NCBI GenBank assembly: GCA_959347315.1
Contig: OY365811.1
Location: 41,266,129 to 41,330,128, forward strand
Direction of reading: 5' to 3'
Source: Bimastos eiseni
Lineage: Eukaryota; Annelida; Clitellata; Crassiclitellata; Lumbricidae
Length of the DNA stretch: 64,000 nucleotides
The position numbers and the translations under genes are program-made. Of the stretch, positions 10,401 through 21,435 are shown in pieces. Under the pieces are notes generated by a model. That model was not told the origin of the DNA. It ran no database searches and was given only the letters and a program-made list of their open reading frames with translations. Position 1 is the stretch's first letter. Each line of letters opens with the position of its first letter.

Positions 10401-13400
10401 CTTTTCAGCACAGCAGAGATCTAGGTGTGGTCCTTCTCTTTGACATGGAAGGCTTCTCAATGAAACACCTTTGGAAACCAGGTATCATTCCAACACAGAC
10501 AGGCTTATTACTACTATAAGATGTATTTCAGCAGATGTGTATGCCTAGCGCCACTGGTGTTTAGATGCAAACATTACTGTTATTATAATAATTATGATAC
10601 TAATACAGAATTTTTTTTCATATTATGATTATCTCCAAGTCCCAGGCGGAATGTGCCTAAGAAGAAATAAATAATGCTAAAACTATTAGTGGTTATAACA
10701 ATTATAATAATGATAATAATAATAATAATCTATCTATATAATTACCTAAATCACGTGACCTATGTGTGTCTGTCATATTTAGGGCACGTGATTGGACAGC
10801 ACGCAAGCGTTACTGTTGAACTACATAGGCTATTGTTTATGAGTTAGTTAGTTAAACATCGTGTCTGAGTATGTCTGAATCGAGTTTCAAAAACGTTTTA
10901 TTCACGGCTCTGTAACTATATTTGCAGTAATTAAAATTAAATACATTGTGTAATGTAAGTATATTTGCAGTTATTAACTTGAACTGCACACTTAATGGAT
11001 GAAACTCGATTTTGAATCGGTTGAATCGCCATTACTAATATACAGATGGTGTAAGCGATTTTGTTCAGAGGGCGTTTCACGGGGAAACATTGAGAGGGCC
11101 GCTCATTTTCGTTGCCTTCAGGGTGCAAGTTGTAGCCTTTCTGTGCAATGGGAGAAAACGGGTTCGATCGTGAGCTATTATATTTTGCGACCCGTGATTC
11201 TTCACGGGTTAACAGCTAGTAATAATAATAATGATAGTAATAATAATAATAATTGTAGTAATTATAATGAGCTTTATAATAATAATAATAATAAGATGAT
11301 TTATATGACATCACTCGATGTAAATATAGACATAATAATGATATGAATTTGACGATTCATGGGGCATCATTTGCATATTGATTCTAATTATATTATTATT
11401 AATTATAAATATTTTGATATTTTTACTGATAATAGAATGATTGATTTTGCACTCCTAGCATTTATTTACAGATTACTTAATATAATTATGATGATAATAG
11501 GAAATTGTGTAATATATCATCGCTCGAAAGGTATCAAAAAGCGTTTTAATTTGTTCCAACTCTTGTGTTTTAATCGGTTCCTGCATTGTTTACAGTAGAG
11601 AATGGGTAATTGTGTTTTAATGTATTATAACAATAAGATGATTTATTTGAGCATTTTGCCATTGAAATATATTGGTCCGATCGGTGATGACACGAAGGGC
11701 AGAGTTTAACTGATGACTAAATAAGTGGATTTGCCAACACTCGATTCTGATCAATCAATCAATCAATCAAAAATACTTTACATGGATATCTACTCATAGG
11801 CGCTCCTTCTATATTCTCTGTGATTTTTGTAGCTCTTGACTTTTACACGGAAACGTTGTCAATGTTTGAGGCGAATTACCCAGAGACCTTAGCCGTAACT
11901 TACATAATTAATGGTAAGTGGAGTTTGTAGGAGTTCTTATTGATTTCTTCCGGTTTCATCATTTAGAACAAAGACCATTGTCTTCAGCTACAACACAGCG
12001 TTCCAACTGTTTTTGCACAGCTTTAAGTTTTGCAAGCGGCTGAATGGAATAAACTGCCAGACTTTATTTGCAAATCTTCGACACGGTCACATTTAAAAAT
12101 AAGCGTAAGACATGTATGTTAAAGATTTATTAGTATTAGTATTGGTAGTCTGTTACTCGTTTTTGTGTAAGATTCACTTTGCTTAGGTGCGTTATAAATG
12201 ACAGTTTAATGCTTCTAATAATAATAATAATAAATAGTAATTTGCACCATTAGCATTTATTTACAGATGACATAATATAATTATAATGATAATAGGAAAT
12301 TGTGTAATATATCATCGCTCGAAAGGTATCAAAAAGCGTTTTAATTTGTTCCAACTCTTGCGTTTTAATCGGTTCCTGCATTGTTTATAATAAATAATAA
12401 TAATAAATAATAATAATAATGGTAGTTTTAAGCAACAGATAAAATTTGTCTTAGAACCTGCCCATATATACCTAATGTTGCCAAGGTACTCATTGCCCAA
12501 TTTCACAATACTGAGGATAATTGCCTTCCCTTATTGTTCGTGTTTTCTTTTCAGCTCCCGGTATCTTTCCACTTGCTTACAGTCTGGTGAAGCAGTTCCT
12601 CAGTGCGGATACAAAAAGAAAGATCAACATCCTCGGAGGTTTGTTCTGGCGCCAGAGTTAGTTGGAATGAGCGATAATGGCAATGGTGTTGTTGAAAGTA
12701 AATTTGACATACTTGTGAAGAAGTATGCGTGTGAAGGTGGAAGTGGATGAGGCCGATGGTGGAAGAGGGACTGGGGCGATGATGATGATAGCGATGGAGA
12801 TGGTTGTGGCATCAATTTTTTCATATCAATCAATCAATAAATCAATCAATCAATGACGTTTATTGTCTCTAACCACAGCACTTATGAACAGACCATGCAA
12901 ACAACCATAGCCAGAATGATTAAAATAACATGAATCAATAAAACAAAAGAAGCAGGTTGATGGTTTCAGTCAATCATTCAATTAATCAGTGGCATGTCAT
13001 TGTCTCCAATCACAATATTCGTTAACTGTGGACACGTTCAACCATAGCCAGAAAAATTAAAACAGCACAATAGAATGTAACAATAAGTGTTTGCTGGACA
13101 ATGGGTTGTGGATAAGAAAAATGTTAAGGCATGAGGCAACAACAGTGCTTTCATTTGATGGCATCAAACAGCACAATAGAATGTAACAATAAGTGTTTGC
13201 TGGACAATGGGTTGTGGATAAGAAAAATGTGAAGGCATGAGGCAACAACAGTGCTTTCATTTGATGGCATCGTTGATGTTGCAAATGGATTGATAATGAC
13301 GAATTGAACTGAGCTGGTGCTGAACCATTCTCTCCATAGGCAATTGGAAGCATGAGCTTTTGAAGTCCATTGATGTGGATCAGCTGCCCATTCACTGGGG

Positions 13401-15911
13401 CGGAACGGCCGCAGATCCGGATGGTGATCCATTCTGCCAATCCAAGGTCGGTTCTGTGCATCTAATTCCAAAATATTTTTTTTCTAAATTTGCCTTAAAT
13501 GCCTGGTTCTTTGCTTCTTAGGTTTAATTGTCTGACACTCCTCTCGCTGTTGTGCCTTTTCTTTAAGCTTTCCATCGTACAGTCCAGCATCATCTGTCTT
13601 GATATTCCTTTTGTCCAGCACCACGTCATTCTCCATTTGTAGACCAGTGCTGTCCAATCTAATTATTATTGCTATTACTAGCTTGTATTATTATTATTAT
13701 TATTACTATTTTCATTATTGTTACTATTTTTTAGCTATTTTTATTAGTAATGTCACTATTATTATTGTTGCTATTTATATTATTTAACTACTATTATCAA
13801 GACAGTTTACTTCTTCATAAAGCCAGCAAACTCAAATACAGACCTATTAAGCTAAAATTGACTGATTGAGATGTCCAGAACAGACCAGAAGGTTTTCATG
13901 CAAAGGGCAACTGATAAGTGCTAGAAGTGATTGCTGGTCTCACGATTGACCATATTTTCCGATTCAGCCTGTAGACCTTTTGTTAGGCAATAGGCGGACA
14001 AGAGATTAGAAGAGAGATAGAATGAATGACACACAGATAGATAGATAGAGGCATAGAATGAATGAGAGACAAGCATACAGACAGAGAGAGAGACAGAATG
14101 AATGAGAAAGCGAAGGATGGCGACAGACCAAGAGTGAGAGAGAGATGAGGGGAGTTGATGAATGAGACGAGTTGAAGAGGGAATGAATGAAACAAAGGGA
14201 GTTGAAAGAGAGCGACGGATGGAGAGAGGGGATACAGACAGGCATAGCTCTATTTTAGATTTGCATTGGAGGAAAAGTTGACCCAAAATTCTACATTCCG
14301 GAAGACTACAGCTGTATAGACCATGACGCATTGACAAAGGTCACAGTTGGTCGAAAAGGGTCAATCCAGCTGCCATTCCAAGTCAGAGACGCAGGATCGC
14401 TGTTGAGGTCAGGATCAACAGAAGTGGAATTGATGAATATTCAAAAATTGAGACTAATAATAGTAACAATAACTTTAGTGATAATTTAGCAATCAGTCTA
14501 TCAACAATTTATTGTTCATTTCTTTACAATTGACCTATTTAGAAATTAAAATGATAGTAATGGTCATAAATAAAAAACAACGATAATACTNNNNNNNNNN
14601 NNNNNNNNNNNNNNNNNNNNNNNNNNNNNNNNNNNNNNNNNNNNNNNNNNNNNNNNNNNNNNNNNNNNNNNNNNNNNNNNNNNNNNNNNNNNNNNNNNNN
14701 NNNNNNNNNNNNNNNNNNNNNNNNNNNNNNNNNNNNNNNNNNNNNNNNNNNNNNNNNNNNNNNNNNNNNNNNNNNNNNNNNNNNNNNNNNAGGCTGGTGA
14801 CATTGGATTTGGTATCACCTTCAGTGAAATACCTGATAATGGTGACAGCAAAACGAAAGAGGAAGTGGTAGTACCACCTGGCCGACTCAACAGTCACATG
14901 GTTCCAGAGGATGGTAGCGTCACCTGCCAAAAGCCAGGATTATGTGAGTTTAAGTTGGACTCAATCCTGGAGTCTCTTTGGGAATTTTTTTTCATGATAG
15001 ACCACAGTTAGATCTTCTGCTAAACCTGGATTTTTCCCTTGCCTGCGATTTTTCTCATCTTCTTCCGACGAACAAGTAGTTTTCAGTTAACGACACTGTC
15101 TGATAACAAAGATCGTTAGCGTAGCCCTCCTTTTTTATCCAGGCTTGGGACTAGCACTGTCAGAGTGTGAACAGTTTCGACGTTCTCCCCATGATCTTAT
15201 ATGGTCATGGATTTAAATTGCTGCTGCTTCTGTGCTTCCATCTATGAACTTTTGGCAATGTACTAAGAACAAGCTCACTATTCAGCTGTTGAATTCATGT
15301 TGATGAAAGATATCCTAATCAAATTATTTCTAATTTTTGGTTTCATATTTTATCATATATTTTGTTAGGTGAGGGATGAAGGAAGGAACGACTGAGGAAA
15401 GGAGAGACTGAGGAAAGGAGAATTGATTCTCTCTTCCGTCCCGCACTCTCACTTTCTATCTCCTTTTGTTTCCCTCTCTCTCTCTGTCTGTTTCTCTCTC
15501 TCTCTCTCTCTGTTTCTCTCTCTCTCTCTCTCTGTCTGTTTCTCTCTCTCTGTGTCTGTTTCTCTCTCTCTCTGTCTGTTTCTCTCTCTCTCTGTCTGTT
15601 TCTCTCTCTCTCTGTGTCTCTCTCTCATTCATTCTCTGTCCTGATTCCCTTCTTGTTCCTCTGACCTACCACACTCAAGTTCATCATACCAGTATTACAG
15701 AAGTCATTAGATAAGCTCTAGGTCACAGAATTGAAGTCAATTTCCTGTGATTGTCGTTACAGACACAGTGACATTCGACAACACATACAGCTGGGTTAAG
15801 AGCAAAAAGCTGCTCTACCAGATCGACATTCTCCCTCCTGCAGACAACATTGACGAACTCAAGAAGTCTGCTTCATACTGCAACAGTCTTTCGGATCAAA
15901 AGTCTTCATAA
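7421..15911 (+). CDS. SEC14L2-like: SEC14-like lipid-transfer protein (CRAL-TRIO plus GOLD)
   Basis: Cytosolic phosphatidylinositol/tocopherol-type transfer protein of the SEC14L2/3/4 group (supernatant protein factor). I rebuilt 13 exons: 7421-7462, 7712-7781, 8488-8531, 8862-9018, 10138-10232, 10409-10481, 11833-11913, 12555-12638, 13340-13446, 14259-14407, an exon whose start lies in the N gap and ends at 14943, and 15763-15911; the phases agree across every visible junction. (The last two are exons 11 and 12 if no exon is wholly hidden in the gap.) The ATG at 7421 opens MTSLSESQKEKLKQ, the expected CRAL-TRIO-N start. SYLLRWLR is the N-domain hallmark. The lipid-binding domain shows GYDRVGRPIW, LLFDMEGFSMKHLWKP, FEANYPETL and HWGGTAADPDGDP. 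The C-terminal GOLD domain shows FDNTYSWVKSKKL. Length is about 400 residues, as in vertebrate relatives. Roughly 20 coding bases are lost in the gap. All introns are GT-AG except one GC-AG intron. Confidence 0.93.
8535..8845. repeat. CATA/TGCATA-rich repeat in intron 3
   Basis: Interrupted CATA and TGCATA units, then two or three copies of an approximately 36-bp unit built on AAATGCATTTCATGAA. It lies between SEC14-like exons 3 and 4. Confidence 0.75.
10233..10408 (+). other. GC-AG intron of the SEC14-like gene
   Basis: The exon ends AAG at 10232 and the intron begins GCAAGT, the strong consensus of GC-AG introns. Reading past this point meets an in-frame stop three codons on, and no GT gives the right frame. 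The acceptor TTTTCAG at 10408 fits. The intron also carries a short TCATCA microsatellite. Confidence 0.85.
10729..11219 (+). mobile_element. non-autonomous Helitron
   Basis: Starts TCTATCTATATAAT after an A and ends CTAG before a T, so insertion is between A and T as Helitrons do. Near the 3' end a perfect 7-bp hairpin (ACCCGTG, six-base loop, CACGGGT; 11190-11209) sits six bases before the terminal CTAG. The length of 491 bp leaves no room for a Rep/helicase. There are no terminal inverted repeats and no target-site duplication, as expected. It is inserted in the intron between exons 6 and 7 of the SEC14-like gene, in the gene's orientation. Confidence 0.88.
11456..11592 (+). repeat. direct repeat, left copy, flanking exon 7
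   Basis: About 137 bp, near-identical to 12251-12388 apart from a few substitutions at the 5' end. It includes the shared words ATATATCATCGCTCGAAAGG and GTATCAAAAAGCGTTTTAAT. Exon 7 of the SEC14-like gene (11833-11913) lies between the two copies. Confidence 0.95.
12251..12388 (+). repeat. direct repeat, right copy, flanking exon 7
   Basis: Partner of 11456-11592 in the same orientation, about 795 bp apart. An ATA/AAT microsatellite follows it. Confidence 0.95.
13063..13271 (+). repeat. 106-bp tandem duplication in an intron
   Basis: Two head-to-tail copies with period 106. Copy 1 begins CAGCACAATAGAATGTAACA at 13063 and copy 2 begins with the same word at 13169. They differ by about one base. 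The duplication lies just upstream of SEC14-like exon 9 (13340). Confidence 0.95.
14010..14245. repeat. purine-rich GA/GAAT low-complexity tract
   Basis: G/A-rich text with repeated GAGAGA and GAATGA units, immediately before exon 10 of the SEC14-like gene. Open frames on the minus strand here are low-complexity Ser/Leu runs. Confidence 0.8.
14591..14790. other. assembly gap of exactly 200 N
   Basis: The run of N is exactly 200 bases. It hides the start of one SEC14-like exon (codons just before AGDIGFG). A round length suggests a nominal gap size rather than a measured one. Confidence 0.98.
15088..15176 (-). repeat. short interspersed repeat, family R85, copy 3
   Basis: Reads CGACACTGTCTGATAACAAA, then the GTTAGCGTAGCCCTCC core and a CCAGGCTTGGGACT block. 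It is in the last intron of the SEC14-like gene and closely resembles 621-715. Confidence 0.75.
15430..15632. repeat. CT/CTGT dinucleotide microsatellite
   Basis: Polypyrimidine run of CT units with regular GT interruptions, about 130 bases upstream of the acceptor of the last SEC14-like exon. Confidence 0.95.
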
Positions 15912-16800
15912 TTTGTTTAGATGCTGATCTCACAGCTGTTATTTGCGATCGTGTAATAATTCGTTGACATGTTTTTGTTTAATTATCTGAGAATTGTTAC
16001 TGGTTTATAAATTGTGATCTGTTTTCTCAAATTACCAGTTATTTATATTGATTTGTTTGCAACCTTGTGAAATATAGTAAATTGAGCCACGTAGAAGATT
16101 GGAAATAGTAATATAGGTTAGGTAAACTGTAGAATCTTTGTATATTATTAGTAATTTCCCTTTCTTACCAAACCTAGCTGTAGTTCAATGCAAACGGCCT
16201 TAGTTTCCATTAGTTTGCATCACGGGCTATGTCTTAATATCTTCCATTAAGATTTAATTAATAATGGAAACTCTTACTTGTCAAATGATTGTTAAGATGT
16301 AATTCAGCAGGACTGAGATATAATTTTTGTTCTATAATGTTGAGAAAAGTGATTGTGAGGTGTTCAAGAGATTCCTAGAAAACGTTATAGAAACAATCGG
16401 ATTATTTAAATTGTTGAACGAAAACTCGTCTCTTCTGTAAGTTCTATGATTAATCGCAACGCTGAGATGCGTCTATGAATGAGATTGTTTATTAAGGCAC
16501 AAGGTGTCATTGTATTTTATAAAAAAGAGTAATCTCTTAACGCTTTGCGATCTTACCACTGAGGGTTAATCTGCTTATTTCATTGCTGGGCTCTATTGAA
16601 ACATGATAGAAAAACTCACAGGACGTTTTTTGAATTTTTTTTGTTGAGATTGGAACCCAGATTTCTGTTCACCTATTATCGTGCAGCCCTATTCAGATTG
16701 AGGTTTGATAATTTAACCATAAAACTGTTCAGTAACGTTTCTTTTCTGTATTTTATTCTCACTTTCATTTCGTATCTCCTATATCTTCTTGCCTTGAACA
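15912..16800 (+). other. 3' flank of the SEC14-like gene
   Basis: A+T-rich text directly after the stop codon, presumably including the 3' UTR. No unambiguous cleavage site can be picked by eye. The open frame at 16596-16820 lacks any recognisable feature. Confidence 0.4.
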
Positions 16801-16802
16801 CT

Positions 16803-17020
16803 AACTCTGCCACGGTCTGACTTCTGACAATGCCAGTCCCAAGCACGGATGAAGGAGGAGGGCGATGTTAATGATCCCTGTTGTCACACATTTTCATTAA
16901 ACTGCAACTACCCCCCACCTGAGGCACTTTGCCATTGCCGTTTTTGGATGGTACCAGTCCAGAGCCAAAGTGATGAGGAGGGTGATGCTTATTAATATTG
17001 TCATGATACAGCATCAATAA
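16803..17020 (+). repeat. two R85 repeats in tandem (copies 4 and 5)
   Basis: One copy at 16803-16909 with the core TGCCAGTCCCAAGC and GAAGGAGGAGGGCGATG. A more diverged one at 16929-17020 has CCAGTCCAGAGC and GAGGAGGGTGATGC. Both are in + orientation. Confidence 0.65.
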
Positions 17021-18540
17021 CAGACCATTAACTATTTATTTTAAACCCACCTACTTTACCTAAACTTATTTGATTTTATTGGTTAACTCATCTCACTCTA
17101 TTTGATCTTTTGATACAGTTAATTAAGTATTGTTGTGATGCAGCTAATTTAATTTAAAAAGCAAAGAATGAACAATTTCTTGTGTGCAAGCCATCTTTAA
17201 GTCTTCTGATGTTTTCATAATGACTTGAATGTGCAATTTATTGTGACATTTTATTTCAGTTTGAAGCTTAAATAGCTGTGCTAACATTCAGCATAAAATC
17301 ATGTTGTGGTATAAATTTTGATTTAGACTGTCACTACTTTACTCGTTCGTAATGGACAAGTGTTTATTTTAAGCAATTTTATATAGCACTTCTTCAAGAT
17401 TGCCTACTCAGAGGCACTCCCCTCTCAATCCCAGTCGAATTTGCCAAAGAAGCCAAACTGACCAATTATTATTGTTCCACAGATTTTTTAACATCGTTGT
17501 ATGCCATCAATGGTCGTTGACGACAATTTGAAACATATACAGTACAGTGATAATAAATTCATAGCATCCAAGAGACATAATTCATGACTGTCTGAACATT
17601 AAACTAATGTTCATTGTTTTACACATAAATAATAACTGATTAACATCATCTATAATACATGTCATGTGTTATCTCATGCAAATGTAACTATATTTACATC
17701 AATATTTGGATCCAGAAATGTTCAAAATAAAACGAATTGTGTATGACCAATCACTAAGTACATTTATCTAATCATCATACCTTCAAAGAATTTTTGCCTT
17801 GGGATTTCGCCATAATGTTCTTATTCTGTTAAACATTATTACAGAAATATTTTCTAATAATGTAAGTCTATACTATTTATTTATCATATTATTCCAAGTG
17901 ATAATATACAGTGAACTACATCGTTGCATAGATTTTAACTTACTCACTATAACTTTCTAATACAACTCCATTAACATTTGTCATATATGCATATACATGT
18001 ATGAAAAGACTCAAATGAGGTAAATATTAAGTATCACATGTTTGTATAAGTATTTAATTAACACAATCAATGCAAGGTATTTGAAATCAAGATTTAAAAA
18101 AAAATCAAAAGCGTTAGCCATTCTACAGCATCCATTACTAAGTCTTGAGATAACTTCTCATCATAAATGCAATAGATACTTGATGCAAGAAGACAACACT
18201 CCCCTCAGCGCACTAGTACCTAAGTACGTGTTGAATTACATTTAGCAAATTTCAATCTGAATAAAGATTTCTTAATCTAGTGCAAAATGTTTTCCAGATA
18301 TTTACAGACTAGCTATGCATAACGTTTACCAAGATCACCGCACTCAATTCCCATATCTAACATAGACAATCGTCAATAAAATCAATCCATAAGAAACAAA
18401 ACAAGACCTTCATAACTATTGCACATTTTAACAATTAATTTTCATGCATCAAAAACAAAAAAACTCAATTTGTTTAGGATTACATTTGCACAGCTTTTCC
18501 CTTACTAATAAGGTTTTACAAGCAATTAAACTTTACTTTG
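17021..18540. other. intergenic, A+T-rich, no gene seen
   Basis: No exon, RNA gene or clear transposon recognised. Short open frames (for example 18042-18245) look random. Confidence 0.45.
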
Positions 18541-18544
18541 CATA

Positions 18545-18705
18545 CAGCCATCTCTTAGTAAATTCTTTGTATTAAAATTCATTTTACATAACACAGCATC
18601 TCTAGCATCTTTTAATGTGCTAGAGATGTTCTCTTTTCTACAATCTAACAATAAATGGTTAATATTTTCTGTGACATTACACAAACTACACAAAGTCCAG
18701 TTTCA
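18545..18705 (-). mobile_element. remnant of a retrotransposon C-terminal domain
   Basis: On the minus strand a frame reads CSLCNVTENINHLLLDCRKE, followed by about 30 more residues to a stop. A C-x2-C ... H-x4-C pattern with HLLLDC is typical of the zinc-knuckle-like tail after the reverse transcriptase of non-LTR elements. The upstream part is out of frame. An open frame further upstream on the same strand (18768-19046) is unrecognised. Confidence 0.5.
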
Positions 18706-19163
18706 TGTTTCTTCATAAGAAGAAGTCTTTCCTTTAGATTTACTTAACTTAATCTTGATATTTGAACCTATTTCCTTCTATTTGGGTCAGTGAATTTTAA
18801 GCACGTGTCCACCACAGGACAAATATATTTATAATGCTGACCGTTGGAATCACTGTTGTATTGACCAACAATGTAAAGCTGCTCAACAGAGCCACGTATT
18901 CTATACGTAGCATCTGTAAGCGGCGTTTTAAAGGTGTCTAATGTACTTGGTGTAATACTGAAAATTGCCCTCTTCGTAAGTGAAGACACTGGCGCAGATC
19001 GAGAGCGTCTCTGACTCAAAGTGGCGCTATAGAATAGAGAATTCATTACGATTCAGATGTAAAAGCTCTACGATATGATTTGAACCTAATACCTGCTACC
19101 GCCATTTATTATTATTCCAAGCGTTAAGATAGGCCGAAGAAGAGATATCGAAAAAGATAAAAC

Positions 19164-19404
19164 GCGGCAATATATAAACTGTTCTCGGGCATTGGTGCTA
19201 TAGGGCTATACATTATAAGTTTCAAATCGAAATTACAAATCAACATTATTCCCTAAAACTGATACATTGGTATCCTTTTATATGCCTACGTTTGTCTTCA
19301 CTGTCTCGTACTGTCTTGAACCTAGTGTCTCGGTCTCGGTCTTGACACCTCACTGTCTCGGTCTCGTCTTGGTCTTGAAGTTTCAAGTCTTGCATACAAC
19401 ACTG
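19164..19404 (-). mobile_element. hAT-like MITE, truncated copy
   Basis: Reverse-oriented partial copy of the element at 20032-20486. Its terminus, read as the reverse complement, is CAGTGTTGTATGCAAGACTT, and it shares about 240 bp before homology stops at 19164. It carries arrays of GAGACCGAGACA-like units. Confidence 0.8.
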
Positions 19405-20031
19405 TTCTTATTATTATTTAATTTATTTTATTTGAGAGGTGCGAAAGTAATTACGAAACTAAGTGAAGTAGCGTCCTCTTGCGATTAGTATAATACAAAC
19501 TTGCAGCAAGTTTAATTATATTTCTTATTTTCATCTAAACTTGATTTCAACTCACAGCCTATGTTTACACTAACATTAGTTCTATATAAAAAATATTCAT
19601 TTTTAGCGATTTTTTATGTTGTATGTTTGTTAGATTAAATTGGCTGCGGTTAGTACGTAGCACAAATACCCTGGAAACAGGACTGCCCACACAGTGCCTA
19701 GTGCCTACAGCCTATATCCATGTTGTTTAATATTTTAGTTTAGCGTGAAAGAAAGTATGAAACCGTACTCTGTCCGTAATCTGTATGATAAGTTACCAAT
19801 TACCACTCCATTCTAATTACTATGTTTACTATAGGACCTAGTCCCACCATGATCAATATTATTCAGGACTTTATTTCAATACGTAGAGAGGCAGAATAAG
19901 ACTTTTACTGTTTAATTTTAATTTTATGTGAACTGTATAACTTTCGATCAAGCCTGCAAGACATTTGGTAACCTAATTGTGAGACTTGCTTTTTTGTTTG
20001 CTTCATAAATGGTTTATTTCTTAGTTAATGC

Positions 20032-20486
20032 CAGTGTTGTATGCAAGACTTGAAACTTCAAGACCAAGACGAGATCGAGACAGTGAGGTGCTGAGACCGA
20101 GACAGTGAGGTACCAAGACCGAGACCGAGACACTAGGTTCAAGACAGTACGAGACAGTAAAAGACAAATGATCCTATATAAAATGCTGTAAATTGCTAAT
20201 GTATCAGTTTTCGAGAATAATGTTTATTTGTAATTTCAATTTGAACCTTATAATGTATATAGCACAAATTCCTGAGAACAGTTTTTATATTGCCGCACAA
20301 GATTTTAAGACAGTTCACACGAAACTTATCGAGACCTCTTGTTCGAGACAGAACAAGACATTCACTTCAAGACAGTTTCTAAAAATTCGAGACACTACTT
20401 CGAGACCGAGACAGCAGGCTTCCGGGACCGAGACACTAAAAAACTGTCTCGAGACCGAGACACTGTCTCGAGACCATACAACTCTG
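20032..20486 (+). mobile_element. hAT-like MITE, full-length
   Basis: 455 bp. The ends form an imperfect terminal inverted repeat: CAGTGTTGTATG at the left and the reverse complement of CATACAACTCTG at the right. The flanks are 8-bp near-identical direct repeats, GTTAATGC (20024-20031) and GCTAATGC (20487-20494), the size hAT transposases make. The interior has no transposase; it contains GAGACCGAGACA-like subrepeats near both ends. Confidence 0.85.
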
Positions 20487-20494
20487 GCTAATGC

Positions 20495-21435
20495 TATCTT
20501 ATTCTATTTTCTTATTTTTATATTAAATGATAGCGCATTTTAATTAGTTAAACAGTTTTAATTTTGACAGTTCATGCTGATGCTGTTACTAACTGTAGGA
20601 CCCTATAATGAATTTAATACTGAACAGAATAATCAAACAGACATCTTGTGCCTATCTTCCCATTGTGCATAATTATGCTGGGATATGCACAAGAATAAGG
20701 TGATGGAAATATTAGACAGAGGCGGAACTTTTTTACCTTCGCCCTAGGCGGCACTTTGCCTCGCTACGCCATTGTTGGGTAGGTCTATTGAAAACCAATG
20801 TCCGTGTCAGTAGTCGTCTTTAGGCAACCCCTCTGACTTGACGCAGCGCTCGTGAATAAGACGGAGCCTTGTACGTGGTTTTATAGCAACACTGTAGAAT
20901 TTATTATATAGGCCTGCTATTGCTCATTGTAAGCCTTCAACGTTTTTATATAAGAGACAGTAGGCTTATTGCGAGAATTGCGGCTTAGCACATTAAGGCG
21001 ATCTTGTTACACCTATTATTGAACGTTTACTACTTTGTTTCTATTATATTTACCGGTTAACGAAGGTAGTTTATTATAATCGATTAAGCGAAACTGTCAA
21101 TACCATACTATGTAGCATCTCGAAGCCATGTTTTAACGGTGTCTAAACCTAGTTTTTTTGCCATCATCCCTGCAATTAGCCTACATAATAGGCCTAGGCG
21201 TATTATGAATAATTATTCCGATCATTTTTCTTTGACCATAAGCTATAAAGTAGTTAGCGACTAAATCCGACTAATTGATATTAGGCCTACATTGTTATGC
21301 GACAATTGAAAAGTTTAATATACTATTGTTGCATTGGCAAATTGTGGCATGTATATATAGAATAAGCAGAAACAAATTTAAAGGTGTGTAATCGGAAAAA
21401 TAGCGTGCCGGGAGCTTCGGCCTCTTAACTTCATT
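20495..21435. other. intergenic, no gene seen
   Basis: A+T-rich sequence with several TAGGCCTA-type words. No coding or RNA feature recognised. Confidence 0.45.

Noticed and set aside
13057..13471. Minus-strand frames of 106-134 residues
   Set aside because: They are antisense to SEC14-like exon 9 and the 106-bp tandem duplication, which explains their internal repetition.
13983..14337. Minus-strand Ser/Leu-rich frames
   Set aside because: Low complexity from a GA-rich tract, antisense to SEC14-like exon 10.
14535..14930. Minus-strand frames of 108-131 residues across the N gap
   Set aside because: Most of the length is unknown bases; the + strand here is a SEC14-like exon.
18768..19046. 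Minus-strand frame of 92 residues
   Set aside because: Composition is protein-like, but no family was recognised; its end lies near retrotransposon debris. Not called as a gene.
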